Shown piece after piece: positions 52,207 through 60,480 of a stretch of 64,000 bases of DNA. The stretch is from UBA11574 sp963752565 (GTDB lineage Bacteria; Desulfobacterota; Desulfobacteria; Desulfobacterales; UBA11574): NCBI GenBank assembly GCA_963752565.1, contig CAVVZC010000002.1:124001-188000 (forward strand), given 5' to 3'. The position numbers and the translations under genes were made by a program. A model generated the notes under the pieces. That model was not told where the DNA came from and made no database searches. It saw only the letters and a list, made by a program, of their open reading frames with translations. Numbering within the stretch: the first letter of the stretch is position 1; every line of letters starts with the position of its first letter.

Positions 52207-53061
52207 TCTAATTTCAATGCGGTAGATGTGTTTGTTCTCATAGTAGAATTGATTTATGAAGTAATTCTCCGAAGGATTAAGGTCCAATACGATCCGCAAT
52301 TTTTTAGTGCCAGGGTGTAAATGAGTTCGGATCTGCCTGATCAGATTTCCTTTAACCGGGGTTCTATAAGGTCCGCTCCAAGAAGAAACAGGCTTAATAT
52401 CAATAACGATCCTTGGCTGATCACCTTCAAGCGTCAGGATCTCGGGAACAAAAAATGTGTTTGAAGCAATATATACATTTTCTCGATCCTTTTTAGATTC
52501 AAACTTGATACTTTTAATAATGATACCATTTTGCAAAATGGCTTTAATCTCATTATTCTGTCCGGCTTCATCAGCTGGAGGAGACACTGAACCCAATTTC
52601 TTCGGGTTTGACCGCGGCGCCATTTTTTTGGTGATTCGGGCAGACACTACCAGTGGTTTCCACGTTTCCGAGACGATTTTCCATTTTCCGTTTGAGTTGA
52701 CCATGGTCAGCGTTTTTTCCCCAACATCAGAAAACTTCGGATCGTGATACCGTTGAACGAAACTTGCCGTGGCATATTCCCCTTCGATAAAAACCCCAAG
52801 ATCGGTTATCTCCACCTGGATATCACCCGAGGTTTTAAAAAGCTTGGTCTTTTTTTGCATCCAACCCTTGTAATCAAGCCCTTCTGATCGAAAGTCCGGA
52901 CTATAGAAAGACATGTAACTGCTTATGTCACGGTTTTGCCAAGACTTATGCCAAGCATCTACGCTGGCACGAACGTCATCGATTTGGCCGGCTGATGCAA
53001 TCCCTGCAAGACAAAACTGTACCATGCACAGGATCTGTATCACTATCGATTTCAAGTTCAT
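52204..53061 (-). CDS. Secreted protein with NTF2-like and AMIN domains
   Basis: A 285-residue exported protein. Signal peptide 1-24 (ends ASAG). Residues about 27-135 resemble a SnoaL/NTF2-type domain (DDVRASVDAWHKSWQNRDISSYMSFYSPDF, ending GKWKIVSETW). Residues about 190-285 form an AMIN domain (PRIVIDIKPVSSW, IRTHLHPGTKKLRIVLDLN), which in other proteins binds peptidoglycan and localises amidases or secretins. No enzyme domain is present. The stop codon is supplied by the end of the repeat element beside it, so the C-terminus may have been reset. Confidence 0.8.
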   Translation of the reverse strand: MNLKSIVIQILCMVQFCLAGIASAGQIDDVRASVDAWHKSWQNRDISSYMSFYSPDFRSEGLDYKGWMQKKTKLFKTSGDIQVEITDLGVFIEGEYATASFVQRYHDPKFSDVGEKTLTMVNSNGKWKIVSETWKPLVVSARITKKMAPRSNPKKLGSVSPPADEAGQNNEIKAILQNGIIIKSIKFESKKDRENVYIASNTFFVPEILTLEGDQPRIVIDIKPVSSWSGPYRTPVKGNLIRQIRTHLHPGTKKLRIVLDLNPSENYFINQFYYENKHIYRIEIR

Positions 53062-53236
53062 TATTCGATTAATTCCATTATTGTATTTATGCCCCGAATA
53101 AACCCTATCGTTGCGTAAACAACACGTCGAGTATTGATAAAAACATTATTATTCAATGGACTTGGCTGTTTCCGAACTGATTGCTGAAATTTCCATATCA
53201 TTCATTTCTCAACGGGTTTTAAATTCACCGTATTAT

Positions 53237-53722
53237 TTACCCTTTGGGAAAGTCGATGCCTCTGATTCTTTTTTCTTTTGCCATTTTAAAGGTTGATGAA
53301 AATTCAAGCACAGCTCTTTTCTTCTCGTTGTAAACGGTTGCGAAGCCCTGTAATATTTTTCCGCTTTGATTCGTAACCCTTGCCTTGGCAGTAACGACGC
53401 CCTGTTTAACGGGATAGAGAAATTTCGTTTCCAAAGAAATCGTGGCAAAATGAGTCTGGGGTGCAATGATACTCTTGATTGCCATGACGACTGCCGTATC
53501 AGCCAAACTCACTAGCGCACCGCCATGCATGAGACCGCCTCCTTGAGCAAAATCAATGAGAAAAGGCATGGTCAATGTTGCTCGTCCGTCTGAAGCCTCG
53601 ACGATCTTCATGTTCAATAATCTCTCGAACGGTGCGCAACTTATCCAAGCCTCCATTTCAAATTTGTGCGGCCCGGTATTATGTTCCGTCGCTTCTATTT
53701 GGTGCTTTATATTGGCATCCAA
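53237..53722 (-). CDS. PaaI-family hotdog thioesterase
   Basis: A 161-residue single-hotdog acyl-CoA thioesterase. The family motif GGLMHGGALVSLADTAVVMAI near 59-79 contains the conserved Gly and Asp. A C-terminal tail KEKRIRGIDFPKG is basic. The start is TTG at 53722 behind a strong AGGAGA; no better ATG is present. Substrate unknown; aromatic or short-chain acyl-CoA are typical. The 180-bp gap upstream of it and the 220-bp gap before 53943 hold no gene. Confidence 0.88.
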   Translation of the reverse strand: MDANIKHQIEATEHNTGPHKFEMEAWISCAPFERLLNMKIVEASDGRATLTMPFLIDFAQGGGLMHGGALVSLADTAVVMAIKSIIAPQTHFATISLETKFLYPVKQGVVTAKARVTNQSGKILQGFATVYNEKKRAVLEFSSTFKMAKEKRIRGIDFPKG

Positions 53723-53992
53723 AATATTCTCCTGGGTGCTTCGACATATTCATTTTGACGGACTCGAAAAACGCTCAAAAAGCGACCTTTTTACGAGCTC
53801 GTTTTATATATGGATAATATTATGACTATCAAAGGAATTGTCTATTTTTAATTATCAACAATATTGACCATTGTCAAATAACATATAGTAATATATAACA
53901 AAAATAATAAGTGCATTATACCTTTTTTTATCCTTTTTTACCATGTTCTTTAATAAAGTGGTCACTTTTTGGTCACAATTTCAATTCAAGTT

Positions 53993-54051
53993 TCCGGGGA
54001 TAGGGATGACGTCCCCGAAAAGGCGGTTTTCCTGGACCGCCCTTCCCCGGA
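53993..54051 (+). other. Foldable leader before the IS110-remnant ORF
   Basis: An outer perfect 8-bp stem, TCCGGGGA (53993-54000) with TCCCCGGA (54044-54051), encloses a 6-bp hairpin GGCGGT/ACCGCC (54022-54041). TCCCCG at 54012-54017 could compete for the outer strand. It lies 33 bp before the ATG at 54084. It may be the non-coding leader of a decayed IS110-type element. Confidence 0.4.
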
Positions 54052-54083
54052 TTTATTTCCAGGTCGTGACAGGAGGCGGAAAA

Positions 54084-54431
54084 ATGACAACCCTTTTTGA
54101 TGACCAACTAAAATATGCAAGATATAAATGGGAATTTTTAAGAAGGAATCCCGAATATATTAATGATTATCAAAAACTCATAGATATCTTATTCAAAAAA
54201 TATGACGATTATTGTCCACCAACTGGTGATCGGTATTTGAGCTGGGCATTTACCGAAGCTGTCCATTTGGGTCGTAGACATAACGAACGTTTCAGAAGAT
54301 ACTATAACCGGAAAGTTGCTCAGGCAAATACAAGCCTCGCAACGAAAGCGCTCGGTAATAAACTGGCTCGCATCTGTTATTACATCATGAGAGACCAAGT
54401 TCCTTTTCGTGAGGAACTGCTCTGTCATTAA
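54084..54431 (+). CDS. Chimeric ORF: DUF6499-like N-terminus joined to IS110 transposase C-terminus
   Basis: A 115-residue open frame starting at an ATG behind AGGAGG. Residues 1-46 (YKWEFLRRNPEYINDYQKL) resemble the small DUF6499-type domain found at the start of some putative regulators. Residues about 48-110 (GDRYLSWAFTEAVHLGRRHN...NKLARICYYIMRDQVPF) match the C-terminal end of IS110/IS116 transposases. The RuvC-like catalytic part of the transposase and the Tnp20 core are missing. The junction suggests an in-frame deletion or insertion remnant; a functional small protein is possible but unproven. The frame stays open to 53943 but without similarity. Confidence 0.6.
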   Translation: MTTLFDDQLKYARYKWEFLRRNPEYINDYQKLIDILFKKYDDYCPPTGDRYLSWAFTEAVHLGRRHNERFRRYYNRKVAQANTSLATKALGNKLARICYYIMRDQVPFREELLCH

Positions 54432-54557
54432 ACCGGGGACTGCAACGGTGATCCCCTGCTTTTGGTGGCTCAAAACCCTGTAGCTTGGTTGGCACGCCGT
54501 TGCACTCCCTTAAACGAAAATCCAGGCGGATGTCCTTTTTTGTGATCTGCCCTTGTC

Positions 54558-54950
54558 ATGAACCCCCTATGGTTGGACCTTTTGGAGCCCTATATTTTGT
54601 CAAAACCCATTGGACATGACAAGGTACCGATGTTTTTCTGGGGTCCGCTTTCCGGACCAGGGGTCGTTAGAAAAATAAGGAAGGTTGCTTCGCTACGAGA
54701 CAATGAAGGTCTTTTCGCTACGCAACCACCGATTCTATTTTTCTTAAATGACCTTGATCCTGATGGGTGCCAGGTAGCAGATCAACGAAAGGTCCACACC
54801 ATAACAATTGAAAACTCGGGCGCAGACAAACAAAAGGGTCTCATTCCAATCTGGAGACTGACCCTGCAAAAAAAAGACATCATTTTTTGCGATGGAGAGG
54901 TGTTTTCTCTTGACAGGGGCCTTTTAATGGGTGCCAAAAGCACAACCTGA
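54558..54950 (+). CDS. Hypothetical protein downstream of the IS110 remnant
   Basis: A 130-residue open frame with no family I recognise. Its second half reads like real protein (charged and hydrophobic residues alternate in strands). The first half (about 45-60) overlaps an imperfect inverted repeat GGTTGC/GCAACC at 54683-54727. No clear ribosome binding site precedes the ATG. It may be a fragment of the inserted element or a degraded gene. Confidence 0.35.
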   Translation: MNPLWLDLLEPYILSKPIGHDKVPMFFWGPLSGPGVVRKIRKVASLRDNEGLFATQPPILFFLNDLDPDGCQVADQRKVHTITIENSGADKQKGLIPIWRLTLQKKDIIFCDGEVFSLDRGLLMGAKSTT

Positions 54951-55091
54951 AGCCATTCCTTTCAAATTACATATATCTCATTTCTTACAAAATTGCAAAA
55001 AAAGCAAACCCCAGAAAATGGATCTGCCTTTATTGGAAAACGATATCACAAAATTTTAATACCTCAAAAACGTGTCATATATAGCAAAATA

Positions 55092-56129
55092 TCAATGGTT
55101 TGGAATTGATGATTTTATATCAAGGTCCCTGATTTTGAAAAGGAGTGTCTTATAACTCGTTTTTAATATTTTACTTGCCTTTGTACGGTTCCAATCTGTT
55201 TCATCTAGGATAAACGAGATGATCTCTTTTTCTATCCTGTCAGTGGCTTTTTTTTTGGTTTTTTGAAGCGAAAACGATGTACGATCCGAAAAATACTCGC
55301 TTTTATAGCCTGATAAGACATCAACAATCGAGCTCCTCTCAAACACCCATTCTTCTGACCTTGAAACAGCGACAGATCCATTCTCTAAATAAAGATCGTC
55401 AATAATTTTTTCCCAATTATCTATAATCATGCAATTTTTTATAATATTCTGAAGTTCTCTAACATTTCCGGGCCAGCTGTAGGTCATCAGCTTTTCCATG
55501 GTAAAAAAGTCGGGTTTTGAAATCTTCTTACCGCCGAACTGATAAGCATATTTTTCTATATAATAGTCAATTAATAGCGGTATGTCTTCAGGTCTGTTGC
55601 GAAGAGGAGGGATATGTATTTTAATGGTGTTGAGGCGATGGTAAAGGTCTTCTCTGAAAAGCCCTTCCTTTATTTTCTTTTCAAGTTCTTGATTTGTAGC
55701 TGCTATAACCCATGCATCTGATTTGAAGTCTCTTTCTGAGCCAAGTGGCGAAAACTCTCCACTTTGAAGAACGTGAAGAAGCTTGGATTGAAGCGAAGGG
55801 GACATATCCCCGATTTCATCTAAGAATATAACCCCTTGATGAGCCAGTTCGAATTTTCCACGCTTATTTTGATCAGCACCGGTAAAAGCGCCCCGTTCGA
55901 ATCCAAAGAGTTCACTTTCAAGTAATCCGTCCGGCAATGCCGCACAATTGACCTGTATGAAAGGTTCGTCTTTTCTTTGAGATTCATGGTAAAGGTTTTG
56001 CGCAACAACTTCTTTACCGACACCACTTTCACCAGTGATGAGGACGTTTAGGCCTGTGTCTGCAACGAGGTCGATCAGCTCCCTGATTCTCTCGATGCTT
56101 TCGCTTGTTCCAATTAATGGAATCGCCAT
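55092..56129 (-). CDS. Sigma-54-dependent activator lacking a sensor domain
   Basis: A 345-residue bacterial enhancer-binding protein with only the AAA+ and DNA-binding domains. Walker A GESGVGKE at 33-40, the sigma-54 contact loop GAFTGA at 80-85, Walker B IFLDE near 101-105 and the R-finger region are intact. A Fis-type HTH ends the protein (RTKASKILKTSYKTLLFKI near 312-330). There is no receiver, GAF or PAS domain, so it must be controlled by abundance, by a partner or constitutively active. It lies next to the Tad cluster and on the same strand, so control of tad genes is a fair inference, although no sigma-54 promoter was found upstream of the tad genes inside the window. Confidence 0.92.
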   Translation of the reverse strand: MAIPLIGTSESIERIRELIDLVADTGLNVLITGESGVGKEVVAQNLYHESQRKDEPFIQVNCAALPDGLLESELFGFERGAFTGADQNKRGKFELAHQGVIFLDEIGDMSPSLQSKLLHVLQSGEFSPLGSERDFKSDAWVIAATNQELEKKIKEGLFREDLYHRLNTIKIHIPPLRNRPEDIPLLIDYYIEKYAYQFGGKKISKPDFFTMEKLMTYSWPGNVRELQNIIKNCMIIDNWEKIIDDLYLENGSVAVSRSEEWVFERSSIVDVLSGYKSEYFSDRTSFSLQKTKKKATDRIEKEIISFILDETDWNRTKASKILKTSYKTLLFKIRDLDIKSSIPNH

Positions 56130-56527
56130 AATTTCATATACTCAATAATAATAATAAGCACTATAACCCTTAGGATCGATCTTTTTGCACCATATTTACA
56201 TGCTAAGGGACACCTTGACAGATTCTCTTATTCGACTAAAAAGGAAAATTCGAATCGCTTGAACCGACTTTATTGATCACTGCTCCTATATCGTATGATC
56301 CGGGGACAAACTTTTGGGGCATTTTAAAAACAATTCGGTTCATATCCAAACTTTTTACTTCTCATATTGTGCTCCCTAAAAAGTCATCAGACAGTACTGG
56401 GTATTTGTTATTCTTTTCGTTTTTCCTTTTTCGTTTCTCCTTTACATTCACGATGGCAGACTTTTTCATGATCTGGCTTTACGATATAGATAACAAAGGT
56501 TTTCTGTTTGCACCGATCACAAATCAT
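56130..56527. other. Gene-free spacer upstream of the sigma-54 activator
   Basis: AT-rich sequence. A plus-strand frame at 56273-56545 is hydrophobic by composition but has no ribosome binding site or family similarity. No TGGCAC-N5-TTGC box is present on the minus strand. Confidence 0.4.
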
Positions 56528-56722
56528 TTAGGCCCCTTTGTTTAGTAGAAATCTACCTAAAATTAAAATCGCTATGATTGCTCCCAATTCTTCTTTTATT
56601 TTATACCGAATAAAAACAATAGCTACTACAGACAGCAAAATAAGAGCTATCGAGAAAATGTAATCAAAGGAGAATTCAGGTTGGGCCCCGATTCTCGATA
56701 GTTTTATATATTCCAAAAACAA
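56528..56722 (-). CDS. Possible small membrane protein
   Basis: A 64-residue frame with two hydrophobic segments (about 19-38 and 47-60) separated by a basic turn RYKIKEE. The start would be TTG, and only a weak GGTAG lies upstream. It lies between the sigma-54 activator and the small Arg-rich protein of the Tad cluster. It does not carry the prepilin motif of Flp pilins. Could be real, but the evidence is thin. Confidence 0.35.
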   Translation of the reverse strand: MFLEYIKLSRIGAQPEFSFDYIFSIALILLSVVAIVFIRYKIKEELGAIIAILILGRFLLNKGA

Positions 56723-56756
56723 ATTAATTCTACCTAATTAACGTTTTCTGGCTTGA

Positions 56757-56975
56757 TCATGAAAACTTATCAAAATCAAAAGTGGTCGACTTGTCTCCTG
56801 TTCCAAGTTTGTTTTTCATTTTTCGTAAAGTTTTACGACGTTCTAAACCGGATCTCCTCTCCTTGCCGGTTCTGAGTTCGGGTACATGTATTGTATAGGA
56901 AAACTTTCGTCGTTCCTTTCCGTTGCGTCGATCGTTGAAATAAAAGGGCAAATAGTGTCCATAGAGTCCCGTCAT
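56757..56975 (-). CDS. Small Arg-rich protein with repeated ERR motifs
   Basis: A 72-residue soluble protein. It shows DRRNGKERRKFS and KERRSGLERRKTL repeats, a pattern seen in small proteins and PilZ-associated N-termini of deltaproteobacteria. AAAGGA precedes the ATG. I know no function. It lies 49 bp after the TPR/LytR_C gene and is probably the last gene of the tad transcript. Confidence 0.6.
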   Translation of the reverse strand: MTGLYGHYLPFYFNDRRNGKERRKFSYTIHVPELRTGKERRSGLERRKTLRKMKNKLGTGDKSTTFDFDKFS

Positions 56976-57024
56976 TTTTTGTTAATTCCTTTCCGGTCGT
57001 TAGGGTGTGATCCAGTCAGTTCAG

Positions 57025-58365
57025 TTAGCCTGTTTTTACAGACGGTATAATTTTTAAGTTGCTCATGATATACTCATGGAAAAGGACGAGATCCTTACCG
57101 AGCAATATTTTTATTGGCCTTCTCATCATTTGATTCTGCTCTATTATGTATAGAGTCTTCTGTAGACCTGGAATCTCTTTTGCCAGTCGCAAAGCATCTT
57201 GTTCATAGCCCTTTCGATAATATATTTTGGTTTCCGGGTAATTAAAATAATCGGCATTTGTAAGTCGGTTGACGTTAAACCCTTTTAGTTTTAAGTAGCC
57301 GCCCACATTGCTGGCCATATGGGGCACACCATTTCCATTGGAAATTTCAATATTAAGAGGTTGTGTAACTAAAGGGGCAATGACTTTTGTATTGAAACGA
57401 TTTAGCTTGTCAGAAAGTGTTTTTTCCACACTGGATGCAAAAACCTGAATCGTATGGTTTACGGGTTCTTCAGTTTTGGTCACATTGTTGTTGGCAAAGT
57501 TTAAGTTTGGACTTTTTACTTCGCTTTTATATGATTTTTCGAGTAGGTCGATCTCATTATAATCATCAGGTATCAGTGTGTATTTGGGATTTCCTGATGA
57601 TATCAACTTCACCCTGCAGGCAAGCAGAAAAGATGCCACTGAATCCCTTTGAATATCATCGTATGGTGTAATCCCTTCCGGTAATGTGTCAACTGCTGTC
57701 TTTTTCGGTGCAAGGGATAGGCTTGGATCTTTGAAAATTTGCGCCGTTTTATTTTGGGTGCTGGATTTGTTTTCGGCCAGTTTAAGCTCTTCAACGGCCA
57801 TGTCGATTTGTCCTTTTCGGAAAAACGCCAAACCAAGATTGTTGTGATATCTTTTATTTGTATTATCCAGGGCAATGGCTTTCTGAAAAGCATCCATGGC
57901 GGCGTCAAGATTCCCTTTGAGAAGATAAGAATAACCTAAATTATTATGGATATAATCCAGTTCAGGGTTCAGTTGCAGGGCAAATTTGTACGACTTAACC
58001 GCAAGGTCAAAATGTCCGAGATGGTCATACGAAACCCCCAGGGCGTTGTATGCTTTTATAAAAGACGGATCTTTGCGAATGGCTTTGAGAAGTTCAACTA
58101 CGGCAAACTTATGTCTGCCTCTCTCTTGAAAATACCTTGCCAATCGGTAATCCGATTCAACATTACCTTCGACAGGTCGTACTGAGGAGTAAAATTGATT
58201 CAAATCACTGTTCTCAAATACATGGTTGTTTCCCCTCATTTGGGATTTGGAGGTATCATAATCCCGCCAATCACTTAATCCCGAACAACCTGTGGAAAGA
58301 AGAAAAATACAGCTTAACAATAAAATGAGTAAAATTTGTATTTGCTGTCTGACGTTTGCTTTCAT
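57025..58365 (-). CDS. TPR lipoprotein with LytR C-terminal domain
   Basis: A 446-residue lipoprotein (signal segment, LLSTGC with the modifiable Cys at 27). TPR units lie at about 60-200 (AYNALGVSYDHLGHFDLAVKSY, IHNNLGYSYLLKGNLDAAMDAF, YHNNLGLAFFRKGQIDMAVEEL). After a polar linker, a LytR_C domain (about 330-425; IEISNGNGVPHMASNVGGYLKLKGFNV) closes the protein. LytR_C domains are otherwise found on cell-wall ligases; fusion to TadD-like TPRs is a known arrangement in Tad loci of some proteobacteria. The ATG at 58365 is preferred because AGGA lies 7 bp ahead. It is the second TPR lipoprotein of this cluster. Confidence 0.85.
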   Translation of the reverse strand: MKANVRQQIQILLILLLSCIFLLSTGCSGLSDWRDYDTSKSQMRGNNHVFENSDLNQFYSSVRPVEGNVESDYRLARYFQERGRHKFAVVELLKAIRKDPSFIKAYNALGVSYDHLGHFDLAVKSYKFALQLNPELDYIHNNLGYSYLLKGNLDAAMDAFQKAIALDNTNKRYHNNLGLAFFRKGQIDMAVEELKLAENKSSTQNKTAQIFKDPSLSLAPKKTAVDTLPEGITPYDDIQRDSVASFLLACRVKLISSGNPKYTLIPDDYNEIDLLEKSYKSEVKSPNLNFANNNVTKTEEPVNHTIQVFASSVEKTLSDKLNRFNTKVIAPLVTQPLNIEISNGNGVPHMASNVGGYLKLKGFNVNRLTNADYFNYPETKIYYRKGYEQDALRLAKEIPGLQKTLYIIEQNQMMRRPIKILLGKDLVLFHEYIMSNLKIIPSVKTG

Positions 58366-58470
58366 GATCATATCCTGTTCTACTTAAAAGAGAAGAGTTT
58401 ACATTCTATCAGCAGTACTGACCGACTCATATCTAATTTTTCAAGAGGTTAAGGCTATTATATCGCCTAA

Positions 58471-58510
58471 AGATTCTCATTAACTTTCATGCAAATTCAG
58501 GTCATAACTG
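58471..58510. repeat. Palindromic dispersed repeat, half copy at the end of tadD
   Basis: AGATTCTCATTAACTTTCAT and ATTCAGGT match the repeat at 3372-3411, with a 2-base deletion. It runs into the stop codon of the tadD-like gene (58502-58504). Confidence 0.5.
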
Positions 58511-59464
58511 ACCACTGCTTACCTTAGCCTTTTTAAGGTTTTCGTTTGCGATAACATTAAATTTTGGATCGATTCTAATTGCTCTTTCAAAGCAGTCAGA
58601 GGCCTGTTTAAAGTTACCCTGTTTTAAGTAGACAACTCCCAAATTGTTATATGCTTGGGCTTCGGTGCCCCCCTTTCTGAATGCTTCCAGGGCTTCGTTG
58701 TATCTTTTCAGCTTTGAAAAGGCGACGCCTAAGTTGTTATACACTTTGGGTGTTGAATATTTGTATTGGATGGCCGTTCTAAATGCTTTAACAGCCTGTC
58801 GGTCCTGCCCTGCCATGGAGTATGATACCCCCAAATTGTTGTACACATACCCAGCGTTAGGGTTTACGGCAATGGCGGATTTATATTCCCGGATGGCTGG
58901 CCCATGTTTTTTCTGAAAATCATAGATGTTTCCCAGAAAATTGTGAGCTTTCCAGAGTTTTGAATCCGTTTTTACAGCCAGGCGAAAATATTTTTCTGCT
59001 TCAACATAATCTTTTTTATAAAAATATGCCCTGCCGAGTCCCTCATAGGCTAAAACATAGCCGGGTTTTTTCCTCAAAACAGTTTTAAACTGTGTGATGG
59101 CATCGACGTATTTTCCCCCGGCAAACAGCGCAAGCCCTTTTTTATACTCAATCCCTATGTTGTCGGGGTTGCGCTGAAGTGATCTTTCATACTGGAGATA
59201 GGCAATAGGAAGATTCCCCTTTTTTAATAGTGCATCTCCAAGACGCTCATATTCATCACCGGTCATTTCAGGAAGGTTTCGGGATGCCTCGGTGTAATTC
59301 ACCGCAGCGGACAAAGGAACCCCCGATTTGCTGATCATCTGTTTTTTAAAAGGATTTCCGGATTCAATCACAGGATGGAGACTAATCGATTTGGACGCGC
59401 ACCCAAAATAGCTAATCACCATTAGGCCGATGAAAAGAAATTTAGTAATTTTGTCGAAATTCAT
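58502..59464 (-). CDS. tadD: TadD-like TPR lipoprotein
   Basis: A 320-residue protein with a lipoprotein signal (ISYFGC, Cys22) and about six TPR units from about 70 to 310 (AYLQYERSLQRNPDN, LAYEGLGRAYFYKKDYVEAEKYF, GYVYNNLGVSYSMAGQDRQAVKAF). TadD-type lipoproteins are needed for Tad pilus assembly, perhaps guiding the secretin. It lies between tadC and the TPR/LytR_C gene, all on the minus strand. Confidence 0.86.
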   Translation of the reverse strand: MNFDKITKFLFIGLMVISYFGCASKSISLHPVIESGNPFKKQMISKSGVPLSAAVNYTEASRNLPEMTGDEYERLGDALLKKGNLPIAYLQYERSLQRNPDNIGIEYKKGLALFAGGKYVDAITQFKTVLRKKPGYVLAYEGLGRAYFYKKDYVEAEKYFRLAVKTDSKLWKAHNFLGNIYDFQKKHGPAIREYKSAIAVNPNAGYVYNNLGVSYSMAGQDRQAVKAFRTAIQYKYSTPKVYNNLGVAFSKLKRYNEALEAFRKGGTEAQAYNNLGVVYLKQGNFKQASDCFERAIRIDPKFNVIANENLKKAKVSSGQL

Positions 59465-59496
59465 TTCTTATTCTCCTTGTCCTTATCGATTATGGG

Positions 59497-60462
59497 TTAT
59501 GGCATTAGCATATTTTCGTAAATGCGAATGGCCGCAGGTCCAATTATGATTACAAACAAAGATGGAAAAATGAAAAAGATCAGTGGAAATGCCAGCTTTA
59601 CCGGCATCTTGGCCGCAAATTCCTCAGCCTTTTGGTATCGTTGGGCCCTGAATGAATCGGAAAAGATCCGGAGCGCTTTGGCCACGCTGGTTCCGAACTT
59701 GTCAGTTTGAATCAGTATGGTCACCAGAACGTTCATGGCATCGATGTTGGTGCGCAATGCAAGGTTTCTCAGGGCACCTTGCCGTGATTTCCCGGCCCTT
59801 AATTCAAGATTCAGCAGTTCGAGCTCATCACTGAGAACCGGATGGGTCAACTTTGTTTCTTTGGCAACACGATGGATAGCCCCGTCCAAACCCATACCTG
59901 CTTCCACACACACCACCAGAAAGTCGAGAGCATCGGGAAGTCCTTCGAACAGTTTTTCTTTTCGGATATCCGCTTTGATGGTCAGCCAGAGGTCGGGGAG
60001 ATAGACCCCCACAAGGGCGATCAGGACAACCAAACCCACCGTTATGTGATTATTCAGAACTTTAAGAACCGAAAATCGACATATGAAAAATATTGCCGGG
60101 AGGCATATAGAAAAGAAGCATTTTGCCCCCCAGTAGATCATCATGGCATTTTCTCTTCTTATACCCGCCCTGAGAAACCGGATACGCATCCGGGATTGGT
60201 CGGAAGTTTTGGAGGATAACCGATCGCCTATAAATCCAAACATATTTAAAACCGGCGTAAATAGGGTTTTACCTGAGGTGTTTTTGCTGGTGTCCTCATT
60301 CTGGATGATGTTGGTTTGACCGCTGCCGCCGATTTTTTCTAACAGTTCTCTTCTTTTTTCCCTCTGACGGATGTATTGCACAATGCCAAAACAGAATAAA
60401 ATGATGCTGCAAAATGTAACTGATGAAATGAACAGCTTGATATTGGGGTCTGAGAATAACAT
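59497..60462 (-). CDS. tadC: TadC-type inner-membrane platform protein
   Basis: A 321-residue protein with the GspF-like T2SSF domain (GLPDALDFLVVCVEAGMGLDGAIHRVAKE near 170-200) and four hydrophobic segments, two near 10-28 and 110-155, two flanking the cytoplasmic domain. It forms the pilus-assembly platform with TadB. It starts 18 bp after tadB. Confidence 0.9.
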   Translation of the reverse strand: MLFSDPNIKLFISSVTFCSIILFCFGIVQYIRQREKRRELLEKIGGSGQTNIIQNEDTSKNTSGKTLFTPVLNMFGFIGDRLSSKTSDQSRMRIRFLRAGIRRENAMMIYWGAKCFFSICLPAIFFICRFSVLKVLNNHITVGLVVLIALVGVYLPDLWLTIKADIRKEKLFEGLPDALDFLVVCVEAGMGLDGAIHRVAKETKLTHPVLSDELELLNLELRAGKSRQGALRNLALRTNIDAMNVLVTILIQTDKFGTSVAKALRIFSDSFRAQRYQKAEEFAAKMPVKLAFPLIFFIFPSLFVIIIGPAAIRIYENMLMP

Positions 60463-60480
60463 GTTTAAAATCTCCCGCAG

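Noticed and set aside
54487..54502. Sigma-54 promoter TGGCAC...TTGCA
   Set aside because: The spacer is 4 rather than 5 bases; sigma-54 does not tolerate this, and no convincing gene lies at the right distance.
56273..56545. Plus-strand frame of 90 codons
   Set aside because: Phe-rich by AT composition, without ribosome binding site or recognisable motif, and antisense overlap with 56528-56722.
56953..56966. Another TAGTGTCCAT repeat end
   Set aside because: It lies in the coding start of the Arg-rich small protein and lacks the extended terminal sequence or a partner end, so it is probably chance.
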